Below are positions 28,196 through 38,778 of a stretch of DNA of 64,000 nucleotides, piece after piece (within the stretch, counting starts at the first letter, position 1; every line of letters begins with the position of its first letter). The stretch is from assembly GCA_001874155.1 (NCBI GenBank), contig MPDB01000009.1, positions 1-64,000 on the forward strand. The letters run 5' to 3'. The DNA comes from Vibrio sp. MedPE-SWchi (GTDB lineage Bacteria > Pseudomonadota > Gammaproteobacteria > Enterobacterales > Vibrionaceae). The translations under genes were made by a program, and so were the position numbers. The notes under the pieces were generated by a model that saw only the letters and a program-made list of their open reading frames with translations, did not search any database and was not told where the DNA came from.

Positions 28196-28771
28196 ATGAA
28201 CAATAAACAGACTGGTTTCTCGTTGGTAGAGCTTGTTGTCGTCATCGTAGTGGTGGGTTTACTAGCCGTAGCCGCTTTACCACGTTTTTTAGACGTGACG
28301 GATGAAGCAAAGAAAGCCAGTATTGAGGGGGTTGCCGGTGGTTACGCGACCGGCGTTCTTTCAGCGCGTGCTCAGTGGGAAGCGGAAGCAAGACCGTCTG
28401 AAACGATCAGCAATGAGAAATACAATACCGTGAACTATGACGGTGTGGATTTCTGGCTTACTCGCTCAAAAACAAGTGCCAATGTTGAAACTGGCTTTCG
28501 TGATGGCTACCCGTTTTCTTTGAATGAGGGTAATGGTGCATTTCCTAGCGCTCTAACAGATCAACATTGCATTGATTTAATGGATAATTTATTACAAAAC
28601 CCACCAAAAGTTGATACGGTGGCTAATGCTGCAACAGATTCCAATGTTAAGTATTCTGCTCAAGCGAATGATACCGACTACACCTGTACTTATGTGCAGC
28701 AAGAAGGTGGGACTGCTCATGAGTTTGTGTACGAAATTGAAACAGGTCGTGTGACCGTAACCTTGCAGTAA
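28196..28771 (+). CDS. mshB: MSHA prepilin-like protein MshB
   Basis: A 191-residue type IV prepilin with leader MNNKQTG, processing before FSLVELVVV and the conserved Glu5 of the mature form. It resembles MshA at the N-terminus (ALPRFLDV versus APRFLNL) but is longer, so it may be a minor pilin. The ATG at 28196 is used because it gives a normal short leader; an upstream in-frame TTG (28136) lies in the promoter region. Confidence 0.9.
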   Translation: MNNKQTGFSLVELVVVIVVVGLLAVAALPRFLDVTDEAKKASIEGVAGGYATGVLSARAQWEAEARPSETISNEKYNTVNYDGVDFWLTRSKTSANVETGFRDGYPFSLNEGNGAFPSALTDQHCIDLMDNLLQNPPKVDTVANAATDSNVKYSAQANDTDYTCTYVQQEGGTAHEFVYEIETGRVTVTLQ

Positions 28772-28809
28772 TTCTGCATTATTTATTTAACACATAGAGA
28801 GAATTAAGC

Positions 28810-29280
28810 ATGAAAAAACAAGGCGGTTTCACCCTGATAGAACTCGTGGTGGTAATTGTTATTCTAGGTATTCTTGCGGTTACCGCAGCACCTCGTTTCT
28901 TGAATCTTCAGAATGATGCACGTAAATCATCGCTGCAAGGCTTGAAAGGTGCGTTAGATGGTGCTGCGGGTATTGTTTATGGTAAAGCTGCGATTAATGG
29001 TGTTGAGACAGTAAGCTCTGGATCTAGTGTGGATGGTATAGATGTGGCTTATGGCTATCCAACAGCTACGTCCGCGGGTATTGGCCAAGCGGTTGTAGGT
29101 TTGACAAGTGATTGGACGTCTCAAGAAGACGGCACTTCTCTAGTCATGACATTTAAAGATGAAGCACTATCTAGTGCGACAGCTGTTAAAGGTACCAATT
29201 GTTATGTCACATATACAGAGGCAAGTGGCACCACAGTTACAGCAGCTTACACTACAGGTGTAACGGACAACGGCTGTTAA
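28810..29280 (+). CDS. mshA: MSHA major pilin MshA
   Basis: The 156-residue precursor of the main pilus subunit. Leader MKKQGG is cut before FTLIELVVVIVILGILAV, with Glu5 of the mature protein intact. Two cysteines, C131 and C156, should form the C-terminal disulfide loop. The middle is rich in Gly, Ser, Thr and Ala. A strong terminator directly after the gene should make mshA transcripts more abundant than those of the minor pilins downstream. The prepilin peptidase is not encoded in this window. Confidence 0.95.
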   Translation: MKKQGGFTLIELVVVIVILGILAVTAAPRFLNLQNDARKSSLQGLKGALDGAAGIVYGKAAINGVETVSSGSSVDGIDVAYGYPTATSAGIGQAVVGLTSDWTSQEDGTSLVMTFKDEALSSATAVKGTNCYVTYTEASGTTVTAAYTTGVTDNGC

Positions 29281-29297
29281 TTAATATTTGGGTAGTA

Positions 29298-29325
29298 AAA
29301 AGGCCCGCATTAGCGGGCTTTTTTA
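29298..29325 (+). terminator. Terminator after mshA
   Basis: GCCCGC / GCGGGC stem with an ATTA loop, A run before and T6 after, 22 nt past the mshA stop. It separates the major pilin from mshC-mshQ. Confidence 0.92.
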
Positions 29326-29372
29326 ATCCCGTCATAAATTGATAAACCGAATACAATACCTTTTCTACTTTT

Positions 29373-29381
29373 TGCTATAAT
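29373..29381 (+). promoter_or_regulatory. Extended -10 promoter before mshC
   Basis: TGCTATAAT is a perfect extended -10 (TGnTATAAT) 49 bp before the mshC start and 48 bp after the mshA terminator. No good -35 is present at 17 bp, which extended -10 promoters can tolerate. Confidence 0.55.
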
Positions 29382-29430
29382 ATGAATCACTTAGTTTGTT
29401 TGAATATTTAGACAGTCAATCGGGTGAATC

Positions 29431-29952
29431 ATGGATGAAGGTTTCATTAAGCAGCAGGGCTTTACGCTTGTAGAACTCATTGTTGTCATACTGCTGATAT
29501 CTATCGTTTCTGTCTACGCCGCCAGCCGTTACAGTGGTGTCTCTAGCTTTTCTGCCTTTACCGCTCAAGAACAGATGATTTCTGTTATTCGTCAAGTCCA
29601 AGTTAACCGTATCCAAACTAACATTAATAAACTTTATGACTACTGCAGTGATGACACTAATCCCGACCTTCAAGAGCTTTGTCTTCGAAGCAGAGTTGAG
29701 ATTAATTCAAACTGTATAGGAAGTTCTAGTGGTTGCAGTGCCAGTGATTTTAGCTCTCGCAGTGACATTGTGAGTGCTAATCAAGTCACCTTTAGTTCAA
29801 CACCTTCTATTTCTGAGATCACGTTTGATCTATTGGGTAACCCACTGGATGCAGCCAGTTCAGGAGTCAGCATTGTTATTACAGCGGGGCAAAGTGACGC
29901 CAATATCTGTATTAATTCTCAGGGATATGTGTATGGCGGTGTTTGTCTATGA
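29431..29952 (+). CDS. mshC: MSHA prepilin-like protein MshC
   Basis: A 173-residue pseudopilin/minor pilin (GspH/FimT type) with leader MDEGFIKQQG and processing before FTLVELIVVILL. Six cysteines in the globular part could form disulfides. GGGTGA sits five bases before the ATG. The stop overlaps the mshD start as ATGA. Confidence 0.88.
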   Translation: MDEGFIKQQGFTLVELIVVILLISIVSVYAASRYSGVSSFSAFTAQEQMISVIRQVQVNRIQTNINKLYDYCSDDTNPDLQELCLRSRVEINSNCIGSSSGCSASDFSSRSDIVSANQVTFSSTPSISEITFDLLGNPLDAASSGVSIVITAGQSDANICINSQGYVYGGVCL

Positions 29953-30527
29953 GGCTAGCTAAGGGCTTTACTTTAATTGAAAGTATCATTGCCATTGTCA
30001 TTATGGGCTTTGCGATGGTGACACTCACCAGCTTTCTTTACCCTCAAATTGAGCGTTCCGCAGCGTCTCAGTACCAAACGCGATCCGTCACTTTAGGGCA
30101 AAGCATGATCAGCCAGATTTTAGCGCGTGGTTTTGATGAAAATAGTGATCTTGATGGTGGCATGACTCGGTGTGGTGAACCTGCCGATGGCTCGAATGAT
30201 TGCACTGTTGATGAAAATCTAGGTGCAGATACCGGTGAAACAGACCCTGAGGGCTTCAATGATGTGGATGACTATATTGGTTGTTGGAAAGGAACCAATG
30301 CGATTGATTGTGCTGGAGTAACACCGGAATACGATCTCAGTGATGTTCTTGGTGGTGATGTGTCTGACCAGTATAAAAACTTCATTGTAACGGTTGACGT
30401 TAATTACGTGGATCCTGACTTGTATACCGACACATCGACGATTACCAGCATGAAAAAGGTAACCTTATCGATACAAGCTGGAAAGTGGGCTAGTCACAGT
30501 TTTGTCGGATATCGAGGGAATTACTGA
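29949..30527 (+). CDS. mshD: MSHA prepilin-like protein MshD
   Basis: A 192-residue minor pilin (PilV/GspI-like) with the very short leader MRLAKG before FTLIESIIAIVIMGF. The globular part is rich in Asp, Glu and Gly. The ATG at 29949 overlaps the mshC stop by 4 nt; a TTG two codons earlier is less likely. Its TGA stop shares one base with the mshO ATG. Confidence 0.87.
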   Translation: MRLAKGFTLIESIIAIVIMGFAMVTLTSFLYPQIERSAASQYQTRSVTLGQSMISQILARGFDENSDLDGGMTRCGEPADGSNDCTVDENLGADTGETDPEGFNDVDDYIGCWKGTNAIDCAGVTPEYDLSDVLGGDVSDQYKNFIVTVDVNYVDPDLYTDTSTITSMKKVTLSIQAGKWASHSFVGYRGNY

Positions 30528-31231
30528 TGAAACGCAATGGGTTCACGCTCGTAGAGATGATCATGACCATCATTATTGGTGGCATATTGGTATTGGGGAT
30601 CGCAGGGTTTCTAGAATTAGGGGCGAAAGGGTACTCTGATACGGTCGAACGACAGCGGTTACAAACACAAGCTCGATTCGTATTAGAAAAAATTTCGCGA
30701 GAGGTTCGGCATTCTGTCCCAAATAGCATTGAAGTTACCGGTTCGACAGACCGTTGCGTCTCTTTCTATCCCATCATTTATTCCGGTTTTTATTCCGTAT
30801 CTGATGCCAACAACCTTAGTCTCTCCTTCATCGTCGGCAATCGAGACGAAGATGGAAACCCTCCATCCAGTTATGATGGTCTGTTTATGATCATCAATCC
30901 TAGCCAGCAAGCTGACTTGACGAACAGTGATCTCGCGATAGCGCTATCCGGAGCAAATAGCACGATTACATTGGATCAACCCTTAGCCAGTGAATCCATC
31001 GCCAATCGGCACTATATTTATAAAGAGATGGTGAGCTACTGTTTCAACTCTACCAGTGAAGCCATTGTGAGAAACAGTACCCAAGTCGCTGATAGCGTCA
31101 CTGACGGTGATATTGTCTATGATGCACCAACATTGCAGCGCGGTGGTGTTGTGCATATCGACGTGACGTTCGAGAACGATGATGAAACAACCAGTTTTCA
31201 GCAAGATATACAGGTGCTCAATGTCCCATAG
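30527..31231 (+). CDS. mshO: MSHA prepilin-like protein MshO
   Basis: A 234-residue minor pilin (PilW/GspJ-like) with leader MKRNG and processing before FTLVEMIMTIIIGGILVLG. The long periplasmic domain is typical of GspJ/PilW proteins at the pilus tip complex. It overlaps mshD by one base and mshP by 11. Confidence 0.87.
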   Translation: MKRNGFTLVEMIMTIIIGGILVLGIAGFLELGAKGYSDTVERQRLQTQARFVLEKISREVRHSVPNSIEVTGSTDRCVSFYPIIYSGFYSVSDANNLSLSFIVGNRDEDGNPPSSYDGLFMIINPSQQADLTNSDLAIALSGANSTITLDQPLASESIANRHYIYKEMVSYCFNSTSEAIVRNSTQVADSVTDGDIVYDAPTLQRGGVVHIDVTFENDDETTSFQQDIQVLNVP

Positions 31232-31673
31232 CCAAAGACGTTTACCGTCCGCTTCGAATCAAAATGGTAGCGTCTACATAATCGCTATATTCGTGTTGGT
31301 GGTCATGGGCTTTTTGGGTGCCGCGTTAACGAGAATGGAATGGTCAAATAATGACGCTTTAACAAGGGATGCATTGGGCACGCAGGCTTGGCTGTTGTCG
31401 CACTCTGCGAATGAGCTTGTTTTGACTCATATGTACCCATTGAATGCATCTGCCGCGGTTTCGTCGAATTGTACGTCGCCAATGCCAAGCGATATTCAAA
31501 ATGCCTTGCTGGCTTTAGCTTCTCAACAAGCTAACTGTTCAGAGGTGAGTACGGTGTGCAGTTCATTAGGGACATTGGATGATGAGGATTTCTACAAAGT
31601 TGAAAGCACCGCAATTTGTGGAACGGGCATTAACCATGTGCAGCGTATGCAAGAAGTTTGGGTGAAGGAGTAG
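31221..31673 (+). CDS. mshP: MSHA biogenesis protein MshP (PilX/GspK-like)
   Basis: A 150-residue protein with leader MSHSQRRLPSASNQNG followed by the hydrophobic SVYIIAIFVLVVMGFLGAALTRMEW. The usual Glu5 is absent, as in PilX/GspK members at the tip of the pseudopilus. I use the ATG at 31221 (AGGTG five bases before); an earlier in-frame ATG at 31179 lies well inside mshO. Confidence 0.83.
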   Translation: MSHSQRRLPSASNQNGSVYIIAIFVLVVMGFLGAALTRMEWSNNDALTRDALGTQAWLLSHSANELVLTHMYPLNASAAVSSNCTSPMPSDIQNALLALASQQANCSEVSTVCSSLGTLDDEDFYKVESTAICGTGINHVQRMQEVWVKE

Positions 31674-31675
31674 CT

Positions 31676-34600
31676 ATGTTTATGAAATGCATGAACAATA
31701 TTGTCGCATGGTTTGTATTAATATTATGCAGCACTTATGTGTTTGCAGAGGCTCGCTTCCCTGTTTCTGATGATAACTTACCTCAAACGGCAGCTCAAAC
31801 ATGGGGAAGTCTTGAGCCAAAAGTTGAGATAAAAAGTGGAACCCAAATTACCACACTCAGTGGAGATCAAAAACTCGGCTATAAGAAAATAGAAACGAAC
31901 AAAGGTAGTTGTGATAGTAAAAAATGTAAAACAGCTGAAGACATTAGATTAGGCGAAAATCCTAACTTTAATACACCTTCTGATGCAATTACTATTAGCA
32001 TTAATGGCAATATCACTCTGCCTAGAGACGGTGATGCAGTTGGCTCAGTTTATGAGGTTAGTGGTGAAACTAAGCTTGATGGTAAGACTTTAACGCTTAC
32101 TGCCCCAACAACTCTTTATACAGGGACTTTTACGGTTCAAAGTGGTGCCAATATTAATCCTGGAGGGGACCCTAATAATCTAGTCATCATTACGACTGGC
32201 GATGCAACCATCCAAGGTTCTACAGTCAATGCACATATTTTTTCTAATCAGTATCTCAAAATTGATGGAGGTATAGTTAACGGAACTATTACGACAAATG
32301 AGCTTTTAATAGATGCGAGTGGGACTATCAATGGTGTTAATCCTGCACCTTCCCCAGCAACGTGTGCGATAAACGGTAATAATCAAGATTTTGCAGTTGA
32401 GTTTGATGTTGTTGGCTCAACAAGCTACCAAGATGTCGTATTTTCAGGTGGAAATGAAAGCGATACATTGTGGTACACCCAAGAAGAGAAATCAGGTTCG
32501 GACTATGTATTTAATGAACAAAGTCTAGCGACTGGGCAAAGTTATAAGTTGAGGGTTGAAGTAGAGAGGGGGCAAGGAAACAGCATCAGTCGTGCACATT
32601 ATTACTGGGTGGTTAATGGCAGTAAAGTGTGGCAAGAAAGTAAAGATGCTGATCTTAAGAATGGAACAATTACTGGCACAGGCGTTGGGTTAGATGCGCT
32701 CGACTGTTTTGAGGAAGATGTTTCCCCGCCAACATACTCCAATGATGCCCAGTTTGAATTTGGTACGAAACAGTGTGCATCAATGCCGTGTACGATCGAT
32801 TTCACCAAAGATTACAATTTTGCACCCTTGGTTTTTGTTATGCCAACGGTCGACTCCGTTTCCCCTGATGATGAGAAGCCTGCAACCTTATTTATTTCAT
32901 CTATTCCAACATCTCAATCCACTTCAGTCATTGTTAATACAGCTGTGGCATCTGTGGATTATGCTGATGATGATTATATTCCTCCCAACACAGTCGCTAT
33001 GACTGAGATTAGCTATTTGATCATTGAGCCGGGTGTCGCTGATTTTGATGGACATGAAGTGATTGCTGGGTACGTGGATACAGATATTACTAAATCAGCA
33101 ACAGATAGTGACAATGGTGTGGCAATTGTCCCGTTTTCAGACTTTGGTCGACAATCTGATTTTGACGATCCTGTTGTTCTTCACCAAATTCAAACCAGAA
33201 ATAATGGCACTCAATGGCAAACATCCGGCAAAGTCTACTCAAATAGTGAGAGTGATAGAAACCAGCAAGTTCGACTCTATTTAGAGCTTTCCAATACTGG
33301 TAGTGGCAATTATAACAATGAAAGGATTGCGTTCTTAGCAACAGATGAAGAAGATGGACTCTTGGTTCAAGGCTATAAGATCGAATTCAGTAAAGATTTC
33401 TCTAAACCAAGGCAAGGAACAAATTTCCCGTTAAACAAGGCGTGTAATGATTTCGAAGAAACTGACTTAGAGGCTATCGATGGTGTTATTGCCAAAAAGC
33501 AACAACGAGCAGGACAAGATGGTGGCTGGACAAGGCGTTGCCAAATTGATGAAGATAATTTTAGTGTTGTTATCGATGAAGACTCGAGTGATAGAACCCA
33601 TGTACCAGAAGAGATTGGCTATTTTGCGTTTGAAAGTCATGAACTGGAATTGGATCTTTGTACTTACTTCCCTGAGCCTGTGCAGAGCTGGAAAAATGAT
33701 GGTGAATTGAATTTACGCAGTTCAGGTATAACAATAGAGGGCTGGTCAGAAGAATTTGAAAGTGCCTATTTATCTGGCAGTGAACTTGTTGTTGCATTTG
33801 AAGGAACAGAGAATAATAACAGTGAGTATCATTTAGCAGAGAGTTGTGTGACATCTCAGGGGACAGTGGACTGTGTCTTGAAGACTGGCTCTACGCCTCC
33901 TTTAGCTGATACTCCCCTTAGTGTGGCACCGACATGGGGAACACTAGAGTTAACCGTTAGCAATGATAATTTTGATTCGATTTGCTCAGGTTTGTCTGAG
34001 TGCGAAACGGAAACGATTGGAGGGCAGCGCGTATTAACAATTAAAGAATCCTTAGAGTCGTTGACAGTTAGTGCCTATGGTCAGAGTATTCAGACCGTTT
34101 TTGAAGCTAAGGCTGGAATTTACGGAATAAGCATTGAAGAGTACGTTTCTGATGGTGCTGTTTATAGTTACTTTGAAGCGAATTCTAGTTATACGTTTGG
34201 AGAATTTAGTTACAGCGGTTCGGGCGCTACTTTTTCGGTTGAAACGGGAGTTGTCATTATTATAGAAGACAGCTATTCACATTCAAATGCCGTTCCATTT
34301 TATGATGTTGACGGAACTCGAGACCTCATATTCTATGGCCCTGATGCTGAGCTAACTTTTAGGGCTCAAGATGGCAGCGATGTTATTGCACAAATCCTAG
34401 CTGATAAGGTTGAATTTACCAATTTAGCGATTGTTCGTGGTGCTATTACAACTAATAATCTCATTTTTAATGTCTCCGGTTCTCAAGTCATTGGTGAAGG
34501 TGCCTGCTTAACCCCGCCTCCTTCTTCAACTTATGAAATAGTGTTAACACCTCCTATAGACATCGCTCTGACCTGTGATGACATTTCACTAATAGCAACG

Positions 34601-36619
34601 GTATACAAAGACGGTGTCGTTTACTCGACATACAGTGGTGATGTTACTTTATCGGTTTCGGGTCAAAGCGATGTCACCGTGGCGGCCAGTGCTGGTATTG
34701 CTAATTTCGATTTATCCTATACCCAAGTCAGCAATATCACAGCGACAGCGGCAGCAACAATAGATGGTGAGAATTACGATGATTCTGGAAGCTATGAGTT
34801 TGTCCCTTATTTATATGAGTTAAGTGCCAACCCTCTGCAAGTAATAGCTGGAAAGTCTCAATCTTTTACAATACGCCCAATGGAGTGCAGCTCTAATGGA
34901 AGCCCGATAAGCTCTACAGATTACACGGGCGTTAAGACGTTAGACTTATCTGCTGTTATTTATAGTTCTCCGAGTTCGCCTGCAAACAGCGCCGCTATTT
35001 CTTTGCTCAATTCCAATGATGATTGGGTTGACTCTCCTACTACAGGAACGGCTAACTTCAGCACTAATTTCGAGTTAGTGAATGGAGAAGTGGTTGCATC
35101 ATCTGGGCTTATCTATCCGGAATCGGGCGAAATATCGTATTCGCTTTCTGGCGAGCAGTGTATTAATGATGAAAATGGAGATCCAATCTGCAAAACGTTT
35201 AGTGGCAGCCAAACCGTTCAATCTAGGCCGTGGACTTTTGCAATATGCTCAGATGATGATATTAGCGGTAATGCTACCGATTCCACGAGCACAAGATATC
35301 AGGCGTCTGGAACTTCTTTCGCGACAACTGTGAGGCCTATAATTTGGCAAGATGTCACTGCAATCGATCCGATTGAAACGTCTGGTTACTGCAATGCTAC
35401 TGTTACGCAAAACTTTTTTGTCACCGCAGCGCCAAGTGCCATCGTTGAAATGACTCATCAAGTAGATACCCCATCAGGAGGGAGTGACGGAGCGCTCTCC
35501 GGTGTGTTGATTAGAAACCATAACGACAAATCCGCAGATGGTGATTATTACGACTTCGATGCTTTAAGTTGGGATGAAGTGGGGAGTGTTCGTTTGTTGG
35601 TGGATACACAATCGACGTATCTCGGTATGGACATCAACCAGGGATATAGAAATGTAGGGCGTTTTTATCCTGCTTTCTTTAACGTAATTGACACTCGCTG
35701 GGACTACCCTGGCTCAATGCCGCATGTGTATATGGGGCAACCATTTGATGGTGTAGAGTTCGATGTAGAAGCGTTAAACAACGCAGGAGAAGCCGTAGAA
35801 AACTATAGCAATAGTAATTATGCCGATAGTTTGCAGGCGCAATTTAATTTGTTCGAAGATAGCGGGTTCGCAACTCGTTTTGTTTCTCCTGATTTTTCTA
35901 CCTACGATTGGAATTTAACGAGTGGAAGCTCACTAGGAACATTCACTAATGCTAAAGCAAATGATTGTTCCGATAGTATTTGTTGGGCTAAGCAGGTGAG
36001 CTTTGCTCCTGATGGCCCTTTCAATGCGGCAGAAGCCATTGAAGATTCAACCATCACTATTGATGGAACAGTCTCAGTGACGAATATCGATCCTATTGCT
36101 TACACCACCGATGGTGCAGTTCTTACTGATCAACCGGATATCCGCTTCGGTCGAATTAACCTAAATGATGTTGGTGGGAATCAAGGAGTCAACATTACGG
36201 TTCCATTGACGGTTGAATATTGGAATGGCAGTCGATTCATCGCCAATACCGATGACAGCAGTACCAATTTTGATGGCACTGACTATTGCCATCAAGTGAT
36301 TTGGTCAGACCTTACAGGTAATGCCATTCTCACAGGGAGCGACACTGTGGAGTTCGGCGAGTCACAAACACTTTCCGCCAGTCAAAACGCTTCGGCTCGT
36401 GAACAGATACGATATTGGCTAACGCTTCATAGCACCGATGGAACCAATAGTGAGAGTGACGATTGTAGTGGTGGTGATAATGGATTGTCATGGCTTCGTT
36501 ACAATTGGGATGGGGAAGACTCAGATGAAGAAGATCCATCAACAGTTGTCACCTTTGGAATTCATCGTGGTAATGATCGGGTCATTTATCGAGGAGAATC
36601 AGGTTTAACGGGGCAGTAA
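31676..36619 (+). CDS. mshQ: MshQ, giant exported MSHA-associated protein
   Basis: About 1647 residues with a signal peptide (MNNIVAWFVLILCSTYVFA) and no membrane anchor afterwards. I see two copies of a beta-rich module (31.8-32.4 kb and 33.9-34.5 kb), each opening with TWG(S/T)LE and ending in ITTN(E/N)L, SG and a cysteine. Between them is a region with an H-type-lectin-like look (FEFGTKQC...YNFAPLVFVMPT). The long C-terminal half (from about 34.5 kb) is of the type annotated as DUF6701 in MshQ proteins. It probably sits at the pilus tip or cell surface as an adhesin; that is inference. The start is ATG with GGAG five bases before. Confidence 0.85.
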   Translation: MFMKCMNNIVAWFVLILCSTYVFAEARFPVSDDNLPQTAAQTWGSLEPKVEIKSGTQITTLSGDQKLGYKKIETNKGSCDSKKCKTAEDIRLGENPNFNTPSDAITISINGNITLPRDGDAVGSVYEVSGETKLDGKTLTLTAPTTLYTGTFTVQSGANINPGGDPNNLVIITTGDATIQGSTVNAHIFSNQYLKIDGGIVNGTITTNELLIDASGTINGVNPAPSPATCAINGNNQDFAVEFDVVGSTSYQDVVFSGGNESDTLWYTQEEKSGSDYVFNEQSLATGQSYKLRVEVERGQGNSISRAHYYWVVNGSKVWQESKDADLKNGTITGTGVGLDALDCFEEDVSPPTYSNDAQFEFGTKQCASMPCTIDFTKDYNFAPLVFVMPTVDSVSPDDEKPATLFISSIPTSQSTSVIVNTAVASVDYADDDYIPPNTVAMTEISYLIIEPGVADFDGHEVIAGYVDTDITKSATDSDNGVAIVPFSDFGRQSDFDDPVVLHQIQTRNNGTQWQTSGKVYSNSESDRNQQVRLYLELSNTGSGNYNNERIAFLATDEEDGLLVQGYKIEFSKDFSKPRQGTNFPLNKACNDFEETDLEAIDGVIAKKQQRAGQDGGWTRRCQIDEDNFSVVIDEDSSDRTHVPEEIGYFAFESHELELDLCTYFPEPVQSWKNDGELNLRSSGITIEGWSEEFESAYLSGSELVVAFEGTENNNSEYHLAESCVTSQGTVDCVLKTGSTPPLADTPLSVAPTWGTLELTVSNDNFDSICSGLSECETETIGGQRVLTIKESLESLTVSAYGQSIQTVFEAKAGIYGISIEEYVSDGAVYSYFEANSSYTFGEFSYSGSGATFSVETGVVIIIEDSYSHSNAVPFYDVDGTRDLIFYGPDAELTFRAQDGSDVIAQILADKVEFTNLAIVRGAITTNNLIFNVSGSQVIGEGACLTPPPSSTYEIVLTPPIDIALTCDDISLIATVYKDGVVYSTYSGDVTLSVSGQSDVTVAASAGIANFDLSYTQVSNITATAAATIDGENYDDSGSYEFVPYLYELSANPLQVIAGKSQSFTIRPMECSSNGSPISSTDYTGVKTLDLSAVIYSSPSSPANSAAISLLNSNDDWVDSPTTGTANFSTNFELVNGEVVASSGLIYPESGEISYSLSGEQCINDENGDPICKTFSGSQTVQSRPWTFAICSDDDISGNATDSTSTRYQASGTSFATTVRPIIWQDVTAIDPIETSGYCNATVTQNFFVTAAPSAIVEMTHQVDTPSGGSDGALSGVLIRNHNDKSADGDYYDFDALSWDEVGSVRLLVDTQSTYLGMDINQGYRNVGRFYPAFFNVIDTRWDYPGSMPHVYMGQPFDGVEFDVEALNNAGEAVENYSNSNYADSLQAQFNLFEDSGFATRFVSPDFSTYDWNLTSGSSLGTFTNAKANDCSDSICWAKQVSFAPDGPFNAAEAIEDSTITIDGTVSVTNIDPIAYTTDGAVLTDQPDIRFGRINLNDVGGNQGVNITVPLTVEYWNGSRFIANTDDSSTNFDGTDYCHQVIWSDLTGNAILTGSDTVEFGESQTLSASQNASAREQIRYWLTLHSTDGTNSESDDCSGGDNGLSWLRYNWDGEDSDEEDPSTVVTFGIHRGNDRVIYRGESGLTGQ

Positions 36620-36689
36620 TTATCATCATTTCATGCGTTAAGTAAGGAAACTGTTAGAAATAGCGGATTTTGGTCCATGTTTATACCTC

Positions 36690-36716
36690 AATGCCTTGCC
36701 GATGTGGCAAGGCATT
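36690..36716 (+). terminator. 11-bp hairpin between mshQ and mreB
   Basis: A perfect 11-bp stem (AATGCCTTGCC / GGCAAGGCATT) with a GATGT loop lies 53 bp before mreB. There is no T run after it, so it is either a weak end to the msh operon or a leader structure of mreB mRNA. Confidence 0.5.
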
Positions 36717-36727
36717 GGTACATTTAG

Positions 36728-37813
<1,086 letters not shown>

Positions 37814-37823
37814 AACGTTTATT

Positions 37824-37862
37824 TGGTCTTAACGCACATCCTATTTTTGTAGCGTTAGACCA
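37824..37862 (+). repeat. Intercistronic hairpin between mreB and mreC
   Basis: TGGTCTTAACGC (37824-37835) pairs with GCGTTAGACCA (37852-37862), with one bulged base and a 16-nt loop. No T run follows, so it looks more like an RNA-processing or stabilising structure than a terminator. Confidence 0.55.
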
Positions 37863-37890
37863 GTAAAGCGAAAATTAGGATCTCTATATC

Positions 37891-38778
37891 ATGAAGCCGA
37901 TATTTGGCAGAGGGCCTTCACTTCAATTTCGCCTATTTTTAGCGGTTACTTTATCAGCCAGCCTTATGCTGGCTGATAGTCGTTTAGGTGCATTTTCAAG
38001 CGTCCGATATTTTTTAAATAGCTTAGTTGCTCCGATCCAGTACGCGGCGGATATGCCACGCGTTATGTTTGATGGCTTCTACGACAACTTCAATACTCGA
38101 ACTGCCTTACTCGACTCTAGCCGAGTGCTGAAGAGAGAAGTTCTGAAACTAAAAAATGATCTGTTACTTCTTGATCAATATAAAGAAGAGAACAACAGGT
38201 TACGAAAACTACTCGATTCCTCTTTTGTGCGTGATGAACGTAAGGTTGTTACTGAGGTAATGGCCGTCGATACCACACCGTACCGACGTCAGGTCGTGAT
38301 CGATAAAGGCCGAATTGACGGCGTTTATGTCGGACAACCTGTGACCAATGAATTTGGTATTGTGGGTCAGGTAACGTTTGTTGCGGCGCATAACAGTCGA
38401 GTTCTTTTGCTAACCGACAGCAATAGCGCTATTCCGGTACAGGTTATACGCAATGACATCCGCGTTATTGCATCAGGTACGGGTGACATTGACCATATTC
38501 AGCTAGAGCATATACCAACAAGTACCGATATCGTGGAAGGTGATCTTCTCGTGACATCTGGCCTGGGTGGCGTGTACCCAGAAGGTTACCCAGTGGCCCA
38601 TGTATCCAGTGTGGATCGAGATACCCAGCGTGAATTTGCCGCCATTAGTGCTGAATTGGTGGTGGAATTTGATCGACTAAGATATCTGTTGTTGATTTGG
38701 CCGAATGAATCGAGAGTTGAAAAAGCAATGCAAGCGGATCCAGAAGAATTGGAAGAGGAGATAGATGATGGCCAATAG
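37891..38778 (+). CDS. mreC: Rod-shape protein MreC
   Basis: A 295-residue bitopic inner-membrane protein with a membrane segment (about 12-28), a coiled coil (about 68-105) and two periplasmic beta-barrel domains with the GRIDGVYVGQPV and VTSGLGGVYPEGYPV signatures. It links MreB to the periplasmic elongation enzymes. It follows mreB by 77 nt; its end overlaps mreD. Confidence 0.96.
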   Translation: MKPIFGRGPSLQFRLFLAVTLSASLMLADSRLGAFSSVRYFLNSLVAPIQYAADMPRVMFDGFYDNFNTRTALLDSSRVLKREVLKLKNDLLLLDQYKEENNRLRKLLDSSFVRDERKVVTEVMAVDTTPYRRQVVIDKGRIDGVYVGQPVTNEFGIVGQVTFVAAHNSRVLLLTDSNSAIPVQVIRNDIRVIASGTGDIDHIQLEHIPTSTDIVEGDLLVTSGLGGVYPEGYPVAHVSSVDRDTQREFAAISAELVVEFDRLRYLLLIWPNESRVEKAMQADPEELEEEIDDGQ

